From the NCBI GenBank assembly GCA_905197665.1, contig CAJJZP010000012.1:1-64000 (forward strand): a stretch of DNA of 64,000 bases. The letters are read 5' to 3'. Under the pieces are notes generated by a model. It had not been told where the DNA came from, did no database searches, and was given only the letters and a program-made list of their open reading frames with translations. Position 1 is the stretch's first letter. Each line of letters opens with the position of its first letter. A program made the position numbers and the translations under genes. The DNA comes from an uncultured Collinsella sp. GTDB taxonomy: Bacteria > Actinomycetota > Coriobacteriia > Coriobacteriales > Coriobacteriaceae. This document shows positions 8,292-17,129 of this stretch, piece by piece.

Positions 8292-8879
8292 ATGGGCCGT
8301 TATGCCGAGGTAACCCGTAAGACGGGGGAGACCGATATTGTCGTCAAGCTCGACCTGGATGGAACCGGTGCGTGTGATATCTCGACCGGCGTGCCGTTTT
8401 TCGACCACATGCTTAACGCCTTTGGCCGCCATGGTTTGTTTGATTTGACGGTGCGCGCGGTGGGCGACGTCGAGGTCGATGCGCACCACACCGTTGAGGA
8501 TACGGGCATTGTGCTGGGCGAGGCGTTCTGCCAGGCTCTGGGCGACAAGGCGGGTATTACGCGCTTTGCCGATGCGGCGATCGCCATGGACGAGACGCTC
8601 GTGATGGCCGCCGTGGATATCTCGGGCCGCGGGCAGGCCTACTGCGAGCTGCCCGTGCCGACTGAGCGCGTGGGCAGCTTCGATACCGAACTGGCCGTCG
8701 AGTTCTTCTATGCCTTTGCGCGCGATGCCAAGCTCACGCTGCACGTGCGTGAGCTGGCGGGCGGCAACTCGCATCATATTATCGAGGCCGCCTTTAAGGC
8801 CGTGGGCCGCACGATGCGCCACGCCTGCGAGCTCGATCCCCGCGTGCGGGGCATCCCCAGTACCAAGGGCTCACTGTAA
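8292..8879 (+). CDS. hisB: Imidazoleglycerol-phosphate dehydratase
   Basis: This 195-residue single-function HisB dehydrates imidazoleglycerol phosphate to imidazole-acetol phosphate. The paired manganese-binding motifs are present: FFDHMLNAFGRHG and DAHHTVEDTGIVLGEA in the first half, then GGNSHHIIEAAFKAVGR in the second. No phosphatase domain is attached, so histidinol phosphatase must come from another gene (see 12111-13022). A long inverted repeat follows immediately after the stop. Confidence 0.96.
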   Translation: MGRYAEVTRKTGETDIVVKLDLDGTGACDISTGVPFFDHMLNAFGRHGLFDLTVRAVGDVEVDAHHTVEDTGIVLGEAFCQALGDKAGITRFADAAIAMDETLVMAAVDISGRGQAYCELPVPTERVGSFDTELAVEFFYAFARDAKLTLHVRELAGGNSHHIIEAAFKAVGRTMRHACELDPRVRGIPSTKGSL

Positions 8880-8883
8880 CCTA

Positions 8884-8986
8884 CCAAAAAGGGACAGGTT
8901 TATTTTGGCAGGTTTTATCTGCGGAAATGCTGTCTCATGTGGTGGGTGAACGTTTAACCGACCAAAATAAACCTGTCCCTTTTTGG
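8884..8986. repeat. REP-like inverted repeat inside the his cluster
   Basis: The 25-base arm at 8884-8908, containing GGGACAGGTTTATTTTGG, is repeated as an exact reverse complement at 8962-8986, with 53 bases between. Both arms are followed by the same CAGGTTTT. The GGGACAGG core is typical of REP-type palindromes mobilised by RAYT (IS200-like) transposases. No transposase is present here. It separates hisB from hisH and does not contribute to either protein. Confidence 0.9.
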
Positions 8987-9019
8987 CAGGTTTTGGATGA
9001 TGGGAAAAGGGAGGGTCGC

Positions 9020-9721
9020 GTGGGCGAACCGAAGATCGTGGTGGTCGACTACCACAAGGGCAACTTGTCGAGCGTCGTGCGCGGGCTTGCGCGTGCCGGC
9101 GCTGCCGCTTGCACGTCGGATGATCCGGAGCAGATCCGCAACGCCGACGGCCTGGTCATCCCGGGCGTGGGTGCGTTCTACGACGCGATCGCCTTTATGC
9201 GCCAGAGCGGCGAGGCGGACGCAGTGCTCGATGCCGTCGCCGCCGGAACTCCGCTGCTCGGCATCTGTCTGGGACTTCAACTATTTTTTGAGCGTGGCGA
9301 CGAGGGCGTACCCGCGGACGAGGGCGCGGACGCGGACGACGACGCCTCCGAGCAGGCTGGCGGTCCCTGGGTCGATGGGCTGGGCATCATGCGCGGCTCG
9401 TGCACGCGTCTGGAGTCGAGCCGTCTGAAGGTGCCGCACGTGGGGTGGGACCAGGTGCACATGACGCCCGCCGGTGCGGCCGATCCGCTGCTCGCCGGTT
9501 TTGCCGAGGGCGCCAATATGTACTTCACCCACAGCTATGCAGTGGCTGACGATGCCGATGCCGCCGATGTCCTGGCGCGCACGCACTACACGCGGAGCTT
9601 CCCGTGCATCGTTCGTCACGGCAATGTGTGGGGCTGCCAGTTCCATCCCGAGAAATCCTCTGCGCTGGGTCAGCGCATCCTTAAGAACTTCGTGAGTATC
9701 GTCGAGAGGGCCGGCCGATGA
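9020..9721 (+). CDS. hisH: Imidazole glycerol phosphate synthase, glutaminase subunit
   Basis: This 233-residue class-I glutamine amidotransferase supplies ammonia to HisF. The nucleophile lies in LLGICLGLQ and the His-Glu pair in CQFHPEKSS. GTG 9020 is preferred: it has GGGAGGG upstream and gives the conserved start KIVVVDYHKGN. A longer in-frame start would run into the inverted repeat. An acidic low-complexity insert (PADEGADADDDASEQ) follows the FFERG segment and is not usual for HisH. The stop overlaps the hisA start (ATGA). Confidence 0.94.
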   Translation: MGEPKIVVVDYHKGNLSSVVRGLARAGAAACTSDDPEQIRNADGLVIPGVGAFYDAIAFMRQSGEADAVLDAVAAGTPLLGICLGLQLFFERGDEGVPADEGADADDDASEQAGGPWVDGLGIMRGSCTRLESSRLKVPHVGWDQVHMTPAGAADPLLAGFAEGANMYFTHSYAVADDADAADVLARTHYTRSFPCIVRHGNVWGCQFHPEKSSALGQRILKNFVSIVERAGR

Positions 9722-10461
9722 TTCTGTTTCCCGCAATCGATCTGATCGGCGGCAAGGTCGTGCGCCTGGAGCGCGGCGACCGGAGCCGCTGCAAGGTATA
9801 TTCCGACGACCCCGTGGCCGTTGCCCGCTCCTTTGCCGGGCAGGGTGCGAGCTGGGTGCACGTCGTCGACCTGTCCGCTGCCTTTGGCGAGGACGAGGAC
9901 GCGTGCGCTGCCAACTCGGCAGCGATTAAGGCCATCTGCGGCATCGACGGTCTGTCCGTGGACGTGGGCGGCGGCGTCCGTTCGCTTGCACGCATCGACG
10001 AGCTGGCCGGCTATGGCGCTCGCCGCATTGCGCTGGGCACCGTGCTGGTGACCGAGCCGGGTTTTGCCGAGGTGGCGGCCCAAGGCTTTGGCGAGTTACT
10101 GGTGGCAGACATTGCCGCCCGTGACGGCCAGGTCAAGGTGAATGGTTGGCGCGACGGCGCGGGTGTGGCGCTCGACGACGCCGTGGCGCAGCTCACCGAG
10201 CTGGGCTTTAAGCATCTGGTGTATACCGACATCGCGCGCGATGGCATGCAGACGGGCATCGACGTGGCGGCGTATCGCCATGTGGCCGAGGTCGCGGGCT
10301 TTTCCGTCGTGGCCTCGGGCGGCATCTCGACGCTCGACGATATCCGTGCGCTCGCCGCGGTGGGCGAGGGCGCTATTGAGGGCGCCATCACCGGTCGCGC
10401 GCTCTACGAGGGCAACTTTACGCTGGTACAGGCGCTGGCCGCCGCGCGAGGGGAGGAGTAG
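9718..10461 (+). CDS. hisA: ProFAR isomerase
   Basis: This 247-residue TIM barrel isomerises the phosphoribosylformimino intermediate (ProFAR to PRFAR). The N-terminal FPAIDLIGGKVVRL contains the catalytic Asp, and the half-barrel repeat gives VDVGGGVR and YTDIARDGMQTG with the second Asp. The late VVASGGIST is a phosphate-binding loop. Its ATG overlaps the hisH stop by four bases; hisF starts three bases after its own stop. Confidence 0.95.
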   Translation: MILFPAIDLIGGKVVRLERGDRSRCKVYSDDPVAVARSFAGQGASWVHVVDLSAAFGEDEDACAANSAAIKAICGIDGLSVDVGGGVRSLARIDELAGYGARRIALGTVLVTEPGFAEVAAQGFGELLVADIAARDGQVKVNGWRDGAGVALDDAVAQLTELGFKHLVYTDIARDGMQTGIDVAAYRHVAEVAGFSVVASGGISTLDDIRALAAVGEGAIEGAITGRALYEGNFTLVQALAAARGEE

Positions 10462-10464
10462 CCC

Positions 10465-11247
10465 ATGCTTACCAAACGCGTCATTCCCTGCCTGGACGTT
10501 AAGGACGGCCACGTGGTCAAGGGCGTCAACTTTGTGAGCCTGCGCGATGCTGGCGACCCGGTGGAGCTGGCGCGCGCCTACGACCGCGAGGGTGCAGACG
10601 AGGTCGTCTTCCTGGACATTACCGCGACGAGCGACAACCGCGCAACGACCATCGAGATGGCGGCGCACGCGGCCGAGGAGCTCGCTATTCCCTATACCGT
10701 GGGCGGCGGTTTCCGCGACTTGGCGGGCATGCGAACCATGGTTGCCGCCGGTGCCGACAAGGTGTCGCTTAACTCTGCCGCCGTGCGCGATCCGTCGTTG
10801 ATCAGCCAGGCCGCCGCGGCGTTTGGCAGCCAGGCCGTGGTCGTGGCGATTGATGCCAAGCGCGTGGGCCTGCCCGGTCAGCCGGATGCCGACAAGTGGG
10901 AGGTCTTCACGGCGGGCGGTCGCAACGCCACGGGTATCGATGCGGTGGCGTGGGCCGAGGAAGCGGCTCGTCGCGGCGCCGGTGAGATCTTGCTCACCAG
11001 CATGGATCGCGACGGCACCAAGGCTGGCTTCGACCTGGCACTCACCCGCGCCGTGGCGCGCGCGGTGCCGATCCCGGTGATCGCAAGCGGCGGCGTGGGC
11101 ACACTCGAGCATTTTGCCGAGGGCGTGATCGAGGGCGAAGCCGACGCCGTGCTGGCGGCGAGCGTCTTTCACTTTGGAACCTTCAGCATTCGCCAGGTGA
11201 AGGAGTATATGGCCTCTCAAGGCATCCCTGTCAGGTTGGACTTCTAG
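10465..11247 (+). CDS. hisF: Imidazole glycerol phosphate synthase, cyclase subunit
   Basis: This 260-residue TIM-barrel cyclase works in complex with HisH to make imidazole glycerol phosphate and AICAR. It shows RVIPCLDVKDGHVVKG (catalytic Asp), FLDITATSDNR, the phosphate loop PYTVGGGFR, LLTSMDRDGTKAG (second Asp) and IASGGVG. GGGAGGAG precedes the ATG. A repeat-bearing gap of 142 bases follows before hisI. Confidence 0.96.
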   Translation: MLTKRVIPCLDVKDGHVVKGVNFVSLRDAGDPVELARAYDREGADEVVFLDITATSDNRATTIEMAAHAAEELAIPYTVGGGFRDLAGMRTMVAAGADKVSLNSAAVRDPSLISQAAAAFGSQAVVVAIDAKRVGLPGQPDADKWEVFTAGGRNATGIDAVAWAEEAARRGAGEILLTSMDRDGTKAGFDLALTRAVARAVPIPVIASGGVGTLEHFAEGVIEGEADAVLAASVFHFGTFSIRQVKEYMASQGIPVRLDF

Positions 11248-11260
11248 CGCTGTGGCTTGC

Positions 11261-11347
11261 CCAGGCGCCCGACCTTCCGGCTCCAACCCTCCTCGCGTAC
11301 TTAAGTACGCGTCGTCGGGCTTGTCGCTCGGAATCTCGGGCACCTGG
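11261..11347. repeat. Nested palindromic element between hisF and hisI
   Basis: An outer pair, CCAGGCGCCCGA (11261-11272) and TCGGGCACCTGG (11336-11347), matches at 11 of 12 positions. At the centre lies an exact 18-base palindrome, CGCGTACTTAAGTACGCG (11294-11311). The whole could fold as a long hairpin with a strong inner stem, or the inner palindrome could be a protein site. It lies in a non-coding stretch inside the operon. Confidence 0.7.
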
Positions 11348-11389
11348 ACAACCCTCGCCGACCTGCGAAGTTTGAATTTTGGGAGAGAA

Positions 11390-11719
11390 ATGGAAGAGAT
11401 AACCGATCCTTCAAAACTTACGTACGACGCCCGCGGGCTGATTCCTTGTGTGGTTCAGCAGTATGACACCGGTGAGGTGCTTATGGTTGCTTGGATGAAC
11501 GAGGAGTCGGTGGGGCTCACGCTTAAGACCGATACCACGTGGTTTTGGAGCCGCAGCCGCCAGGAGCTCTGGAACAAGGGCGCGACGAGCGGCAACATGC
11601 AGGAGGTCAAGGAACTCTGGGCCGACTGCGATAGCGATACACTGCTGGTCAAGGTCGACTCGCCGGGTCCGGCCTGCCATACCGGCAATCGCACCTGCTT
11701 CTTTAAGAAACTCGCGTAG
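11390..11719 (+). CDS. hisI: Phosphoribosyl-AMP cyclohydrolase
   Basis: This 109-residue zinc enzyme opens the purine ring of phosphoribosyl-AMP. The motifs SRSRQELWNKGATSG, DCDSD (metal) and the C-terminal ACHTGNRTCF (zinc cysteines) are all present. It is a single-domain protein; HisE is encoded separately downstream. ATG 11390 has GGGAGAG upstream. The frame is open further 5', but that segment is the palindromic repeat region. Confidence 0.95.
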   Translation: MEEITDPSKLTYDARGLIPCVVQQYDTGEVLMVAWMNEESVGLTLKTDTTWFWSRSRQELWNKGATSGNMQEVKELWADCDSDTLLVKVDSPGPACHTGNRTCFFKKLA

Positions 11720-11765
11720 GGCGGGCGCCCTGTTGGGCGCTTGGTCAACCAGAAAGGATTGAACC

Positions 11766-12083
11766 ATGGGTGTGCGCACCGCAAATGTTCAGGATGGAAA
11801 TATCGGTGAGACGCTGACTGGCCTTGCCGAGGTGATTCACGACCGTCACGATGCGTCGCCGGAGGAGAGCTATACCGCTCGCCTGCTGACCGATGTCGAG
11901 GACGAGCTGCTCAAGAAGCTTGCCGAGGAGGCGAGCGAGGTGATCATGGCCTGCAAGGATAACGACCACGATCACATTCGCTACGAGGCCGGCGACCTGA
12001 TCTACCACCTGCTCGTAGCCCTTGAGCGTTACGGCATCACCCTCGACGAACTGGCCGGCGAACTCAACGCTCGCCGCCACTAG
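11766..12083 (+). CDS. hisE: Phosphoribosyl-ATP pyrophosphatase
   Basis: This 105-residue MazG-like all-alpha enzyme removes pyrophosphate from phosphoribosyl-ATP. The acidic helix motifs KKLAEEASEVIMA and YEAGDLIYHLLV carry the metal-binding residues, and SYTARLL is the family's N-terminal signature. AGAAAGGA precedes the ATG. It ends the forward his cluster; the next gene is convergent. Confidence 0.95.
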   Translation: MGVRTANVQDGNIGETLTGLAEVIHDRHDASPEESYTARLLTDVEDELLKKLAEEASEVIMACKDNDHDHIRYEAGDLIYHLLVALERYGITLDELAGELNARRH

Positions 12084-12110
12084 TCATCGGGGACGTTCTT
12101 AAACGACCAG

Positions 12111-13022
12111 TTAGGCGAGGAGGGTGGGTTCCCATTCGCCGGTGGCGTGGGGGATGTCGAAGGTTCGATAGCCGCAGTCGTAGGCGTGGGCCTGAGCCTC
12201 GCGGATGTTCCAGCAGATGTCGCAGGCGCGGTGCGCGTCCGAGCCAAAAGTAATCGGCACCTCGGCGTGGGCGAAGCGACGCAAAAGCCCGGTCGCGGGG
12301 TAGTAATCGTCGAGCCCCTTGCGCGGTGCGGCGGTCGAGACCTCAACGCGGCGACCCGTATCGTGGGCGCACTCGGCCATCTGCTGCCAAAACGGCGCGG
12401 GGTCAAAGTCGGGTGCAAAGCCGTCCTTCGAAAAGCGCATGACCAGGTCGGGGTGGGCCATCACGTCAAAGTTAAGCGAGCTTTCGCAAGCGCGGCACCA
12501 GTCGTCGACGTAGTGTTCCCATACGCCGCGTACGCCTAAGTTTTCCCAAACATGCAGGTTGGTATCGTCGTCGATCCAACCGCAAGGGGAATCGGGTGTA
12601 TCGGGGCGCGCGACGTCCTCTGTCCCTGCCGTGCCCGCGGCGCCTGCCGCAATATCGCCCGGGTTGCCAATCCAGTGCACGCTGCCCAGACGTACGACGG
12701 CGCCCTGGGACCAGTGCTCTACCAAGGGCTCGCAGCCCTCGTACCAATCGCATTCAAAACCGTAGATAAAGGTGAGCTCCGGCGCAATCTGCGCGGCGAG
12801 TTTGCGGGCGTCCTCAAAGGCCAAACGATGTGCCGGCAAGTCGCCCTCGACGACCTGCACCTCGCAGTTAGCATCCATACTGGCGGGCAGGGTAAGGTGG
12901 TCGGTCGAGACCATGACGCGGCAGCCGGCGGCAGCAGCGGCACGGACGTTGTCCTCGAACGAGGCGTGCCCGTCCGAGAACGAGGTATGAGTATGGCAAT
13001 CGACCAGCGGGCAGGCGGGCAT
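12111..13022 (-). CDS. PHP-domain phosphatase, probable histidinol phosphatase
   Basis: This 303-residue protein has the PHP metal-site pattern: VDCHTHTSFSDGH at the N-terminus, STDHLTL, FIYGFECDWYEG, GSVHWIG, VMAHPDLVMRF and late ITFGSDAHR. The forward his cluster lacks a histidinol-phosphate phosphatase, and this gene converges on hisE, so a HisK-type role is the natural inference. The ATG at 13022 has AAAGGAG upstream; an in-frame start 22 codons earlier lacks this support. An inserted Ala/Gly/Asp-rich loop follows the GSVHWIG segment. Other PHP phosphoesterase activities are possible. Confidence 0.8.
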   Translation of the reverse strand: MPACPLVDCHTHTSFSDGHASFEDNVRAAAAAGCRVMVSTDHLTLPASMDANCEVQVVEGDLPAHRLAFEDARKLAAQIAPELTFIYGFECDWYEGCEPLVEHWSQGAVVRLGSVHWIGNPGDIAAGAAGTAGTEDVARPDTPDSPCGWIDDDTNLHVWENLGVRGVWEHYVDDWCRACESSLNFDVMAHPDLVMRFSKDGFAPDFDPAPFWQQMAECAHDTGRRVEVSTAAPRKGLDDYYPATGLLRRFAHAEVPITFGSDAHRACDICWNIREAQAHAYDCGYRTFDIPHATGEWEPTLLA

Positions 13023-13142
13023 GGCGACTCCTTTGCATTTGGTGAATTCGCTCCATTGTAATGGTGCAGCTCTCAACACGCCGCGCACGCCGGGTGCCGA
13101 AATCGAGTGGAAAGGCGGGGCGGCGCGTGCCGGCGCCGGCGA

Positions 13143-13562
13143 CTACTTGCTTCGTGCCGCCGCGCGTTTGGCCTGCACTGTTACCATCGCGTGTCTCACG
13201 GCGGTGATGGGGCGATAGCGGATCATACGCGGTCCCGACCAACGCATAACCTCGCGGATCTTCTCGCGCATGGCAGGCCGGTAACAATGCGAAGGACATG
13301 CCGAGCAAAATGTCTTGGTGCCCATGTGCGGGCAGTGCTCAATGCGCGCGATGGCGTATTTCTGCAGCTCGGCGCATTCGGGGCAGAGCGTAATGGTTCG
13401 AAGGCCGAGTTTCACGCGCACGGACTCATCGTCGCAAGCCTGTTCGACCGCATGCCCGCCGCCATGATGCCCGCGGCACCACAATGCGATCATCTGCGAC
13501 ACCATCTGGGCCTCGCGTGCACGTTTGCGCGCCAGCTCCGGCGTGTCGGCGGTGCGCGCCAT
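13143..13562 (-). CDS. YgbA-like (nitrous-oxide-stimulated promoter family) cysteine-rich protein
   Basis: This 139-residue protein matches the YgbA family: MIALWCRGHHG, LCPECAELQKYAIAR, HCPHMGTKTFCSACPSHCY and a C-terminal REKIREVMRWSGPRM. The conserved cysteines suggest a metal or Fe-S site. E. coli ygbA is induced under nitrosative stress; its exact biochemical role is not established. The start codon directly abuts the stop of cydDC, so the two genes form a minus-strand operon in which this is the second gene. The pairing suggests a shared redox or nitric-oxide theme. Confidence 0.85.
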   Translation of the reverse strand: MARTADTPELARKRAREAQMVSQMIALWCRGHHGGGHAVEQACDDESVRVKLGLRTITLCPECAELQKYAIARIEHCPHMGTKTFCSACPSHCYRPAMREKIREVMRWSGPRMIRYRPITAVRHAMVTVQAKRAAARSK

Positions 13563-16500
13563 CTAGCTCAGCCTCCCGTGCTCGACCGAAAGCGAGCAAT
13601 CGGCAAAGGCGCAGGTGCTGGCACGGTGGCTTACGAGTACGATGGTCTTGCCGCGGCGCTTGAGCTCGTCAACGGCCTGCATTACGGACGCCTCGTTGAG
13701 GGCGTCGAGTGCGCTGGTGGGCTCGTCGAGCAAGATGAAAGGCGCGTCGTTGAGGAAGATGCGCGCAAGGCCGATGCGTTGGCGCTCGCCGCCCGAGAGC
13801 GAGTCGCCCAGCTCGGCAACCGGGGTGTCGAGACCCTGCGGCAGGCGGTCGATGAGGGCGGTAAGCGAAGCGGAGCGGCAAGCGTCGAGCAGCTCGGCAT
13901 CGGTGGCGCTGGCGTGCGCAACCAGCAGATTCTCGCGTACGGTGCCGCAGAACAGATGCGTGTCCTGGGTCATATAGGCCTCGTGGCTGCGCAGGCTCGC
14001 CGTGTTGATGTGGCGGGCATCGATGCCGCTCACCGTGATGGTGCCAGCTGCGGGGTCCCAAAAACGCATGAGCAGCTTAAGCAGCGTCGACTTGCCCGAG
14101 CCCGAGCGCCCCATGATGCAGGTCATGGTGCCGGGCGCAAAGGTGCAGGTCACGTCGTCGAGGATGAGACTCGCAGCGGGGTCGTTCGCGGCCTGCTCTG
14201 TGGCGTCGGCGCCGCCCGCGTCCACGCCGCCCGCATAGCTAAAGCCCACATGCTCGGCTGCGGCTCCGGCAAACTCAACGTCCTGTCCATCGGCGACCTC
14301 GGCGCACTGGGGCTGCTCGTCGAGCAAATCGAGCACGCGTGCGCCCGAGGCGAGCGTCTCCTGAAGTGAGGCGCCCAGGCGGCTCACGGCCATCACCGAG
14401 CCAAACGACGACACAAAGGTAAAGACGGCGACAAACGCTGCGGCAAAGTCAATCATTCCCGCAGCCACCAGCTGCAGCGCACGCCCGAGCATCACCAGAT
14501 TGACCGCAAGAATAAGCGCATCGGCTACGGCCTCGCTGGCCGCCTGGCGGCGCTTGAGGCGCGCGTCCACGGCGCCGACTTGCTCGGTCAGATTGCCCAG
14601 GGCACGGCTACGATCGGCGCCACCGGCAAACTGGATAGTCTCGGACGCGCCGCGTAGACTGTCGAGCACAAAGGCACCCAGCTTACCGGCGCCCTCGCGG
14701 CTCTGGCGGCCGGTGGTGCCGCATGCCTTGGCCGAGATCAGGGGCAGCAGCACGCCCAGGACCGCGTAGGCCACGAGCGCGATGCCCGCGAGCTCGGGGC
14801 TCACAGCCAGCAAAAAGCCCTCAAACACAACGGTGCAGACCAGAGCTATGGCAATGGGCGAGATGGTGTGCGCGTAGAAGACCTCGAGCAGCTCGATATC
14901 CGAGGTGACCAGGCTCACGAGCTCGCCCTTGCCGCGGCCCTCGAGCTTGGCGGGGGCGAGCTGGCGCAGGGCGCCAAACACCAGGTCGCGAACGTGCGCG
15001 AGCAGACGGAATGCGATGTAATGGTTGCAGAGCTGCTCGCCGTAGTGGAGCGGCCCGCGTGCGATGCCGCAGGCGGCGCAGGCCGCGCATGCTGCGATCA
15101 GACCAAGCCCCAAGGCGTTGCGGCCCAGCGCGGCCATAAGGCCGAGGGCGCCAAAGGCCGGCACGAACGCGGCGGTGAGCATGCCAATGCTGCCCAGCGC
15201 GACGGCTAGCACAAGCCAGCCGGCAAGCGGTCGGACAAGCCCCATCATGCGCCACATGATGGACGGCGCCGAGCGACGGGCGCGGCCGGAGTTAGGCGCC
15301 GCGGCAGCGGAAGACGAGCCAGCACCGTTGAGGCCATCGGTACGGGCGGTGCTGCCGTCAACAGCCTCAACCGCGCCGGCATCCTCGGCATCACCCTCCG
15401 CATACGCATATGCCGAGAGCTGCTCCTGGCTGTTCCACATGCGCGCATAGGCGCCCGCGCCCGACAGGAGCTCATCATGGGTGCCGCGCTCGGCAATGCG
15501 ACCGCGCTCCAGCACCAGAATCTGGTCGGCGTCCACGATCGTCGACAGGCGATGCGCCACCACAATTACGGTGTGCCCGCCGGCAAGCGACGCGATGACC
15601 TCGCCGATCGCGGCCTCGCTTGCGGCATCGACGTTGCTCGTCGCCTCGTCAAACACATAGATGGGCGAGTCGTGCAGCAGGGCGCGGGCCATGCACACGC
15701 GCTGGCGCTGGCCGCCCGAAAGGTTGGTGCCGCCCTCGTTAATCACCATGTCGAGCCCGCCGTTGGCCTGCACAAAGGCCGCCACGCGCGTGCGGCCGAG
15801 CGCGCGCAAAAGCTCGGCGTCGGTGGCGTTGGGCTGGGCGAGCAGCAGGTTGTCGCGCAGGGTGCCGGCAAACAGGTAGCCGTTGGTGGGCACCAGCGTG
15901 ACGGCGCGCATGAGTGAGGTGGCCGTGGCATCGCGCAGTTCAACGCCACCGATGCGAACGCTGCCACGGTAGGCACCCTTGCGGCCCGCGATAATCCCCG
16001 CGAGCGTGGACTTGCCGCCGCCGCTTTCGCCCACGAGTGCCACGAGCGAGCCGTGCGCAATGGTCGTGCTGGCGCTGTCCAGCACCGTGCGGTCGCCGTA
16101 TGCATAGCTCACGCCCGCGAGCTCGATATTGCCGCGACCGTCAAGCTCAACATCGCCGCGCTCGGGCTCGGGCGTATCCAAAATGCCAAACATGCGGCGC
16201 GAGGCGGCCATGCCGTTCATAGCCGTGTGGAACAGCGATCCCAGGCGGCGCATGGGCAAAAAGAACTCCTGCGACAGAAAGACGATGAGAAAGGCCGCCT
16301 CAAAGCCAATCTTGCCCGTGGCGAGCTGCAGCACGGCTACGATAATGCCGAGCGCGGCGCCCATATAGACGACCAGGTCCATAACGCAAATGGAGCGCAG
16401 CTGCATCACCAGCAGGCGCATGGTCGCTGTGCGGAAACGCTCGGACTCTGCGTTGATGCGCTCGTGCCAGCTGCGATCGGCCTGGTAGACCTTAAGGGTG

Positions 16501-17129
16501 GTGAGACCCTGCACGGCCTCCAGGAACATGCCACCCAGATCGACATAGCTGCCCCAGTACTCGGCACCGATCTTTTTGGCGTTGCGCATGACCATCATGA
16601 TGGAGACGGGGATGACCGGAACGCAGGCGAGCAGCAGCGCGGCGGGAAGACCCGCCTGGCCCACGAGTAGCACAAACAGCGTGATGGGCGCCAAGCCGGC
16701 AAAGAAGAGCTGCGGCAGGTAACCGCCAAAGTACACCTGGAGTTGCGTGGCGCCCTCGACGCTGGTCTGGACGGCCTCGGCGGTGGGGACGGTTTCGGTG
16801 TAGGAGGGGCCGAGTGCGGTGAGCTTGTCGTAGACGAGCGAGCGCACGCGGCGGACGGCCTCGAACGCGGCTTTGTCGCCGGCGCGTTGGGCCAGGTAGA
16901 TGGAGGCGGCGCGCACGATGATGGCGGCGGCGAGCGGCAAGGCCGCCTGTGCGAGGGCATCGACGGCGAGCGCGGCGGAAAGACCGTCCGTGACGATGCC
17001 GCCCAAGATGCGCGCAAGCACCCACATCACCGTGATGTTTGCCATCAGCGCGATCCACTTAAACAGGACGCTTGCCATAATGTAGGGCGTTGCCTGCGGA
17101 ACCAGGGAGAAGAGCCGCTTCTCGAACAT
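13563..17129 (-). CDS. Fused CydD-CydC-type ABC exporter
   Basis: This 1188-residue protein contains two complete ABC half-transporters in one chain. Half one has membrane helices up to about residue 310, Walker A GESGGGKST near 362, signature LSGGQRQR and Walker B YVFDEATS. A Ser/Ala-rich linker follows near 580-620. Half two has more helices, Walker A GRSGSGKST near 1005, LSGGERQR and ILLDEPTS. Order and size match a CydD plus CydC fusion, an exporter of cysteine/glutathione needed for cytochrome bd assembly. AGGAGG precedes the ATG. Another heterodimeric-type exporter cannot be excluded. Confidence 0.85.
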   Translation of the reverse strand: MFEKRLFSLVPQATPYIMASVLFKWIALMANITVMWVLARILGGIVTDGLSAALAVDALAQAALPLAAAIIVRAASIYLAQRAGDKAAFEAVRRVRSLVYDKLTALGPSYTETVPTAEAVQTSVEGATQLQVYFGGYLPQLFFAGLAPITLFVLLVGQAGLPAALLLACVPVIPVSIMMVMRNAKKIGAEYWGSYVDLGGMFLEAVQGLTTLKVYQADRSWHERINAESERFRTATMRLLVMQLRSICVMDLVVYMGAALGIIVAVLQLATGKIGFEAAFLIVFLSQEFFLPMRRLGSLFHTAMNGMAASRRMFGILDTPEPERGDVELDGRGNIELAGVSYAYGDRTVLDSASTTIAHGSLVALVGESGGGKSTLAGIIAGRKGAYRGSVRIGGVELRDATATSLMRAVTLVPTNGYLFAGTLRDNLLLAQPNATDAELLRALGRTRVAAFVQANGGLDMVINEGGTNLSGGQRQRVCMARALLHDSPIYVFDEATSNVDAASEAAIGEVIASLAGGHTVIVVAHRLSTIVDADQILVLERGRIAERGTHDELLSGAGAYARMWNSQEQLSAYAYAEGDAEDAGAVEAVDGSTARTDGLNGAGSSSAAAAPNSGRARRSAPSIMWRMMGLVRPLAGWLVLAVALGSIGMLTAAFVPAFGALGLMAALGRNALGLGLIAACAACAACGIARGPLHYGEQLCNHYIAFRLLAHVRDLVFGALRQLAPAKLEGRGKGELVSLVTSDIELLEVFYAHTISPIAIALVCTVVFEGFLLAVSPELAGIALVAYAVLGVLLPLISAKACGTTGRQSREGAGKLGAFVLDSLRGASETIQFAGGADRSRALGNLTEQVGAVDARLKRRQAASEAVADALILAVNLVMLGRALQLVAAGMIDFAAAFVAVFTFVSSFGSVMAVSRLGASLQETLASGARVLDLLDEQPQCAEVADGQDVEFAGAAAEHVGFSYAGGVDAGGADATEQAANDPAASLILDDVTCTFAPGTMTCIMGRSGSGKSTLLKLLMRFWDPAAGTITVSGIDARHINTASLRSHEAYMTQDTHLFCGTVRENLLVAHASATDAELLDACRSASLTALIDRLPQGLDTPVAELGDSLSGGERQRIGLARIFLNDAPFILLDEPTSALDALNEASVMQAVDELKRRGKTIVLVSHRASTCAFADCSLSVEHGRLS

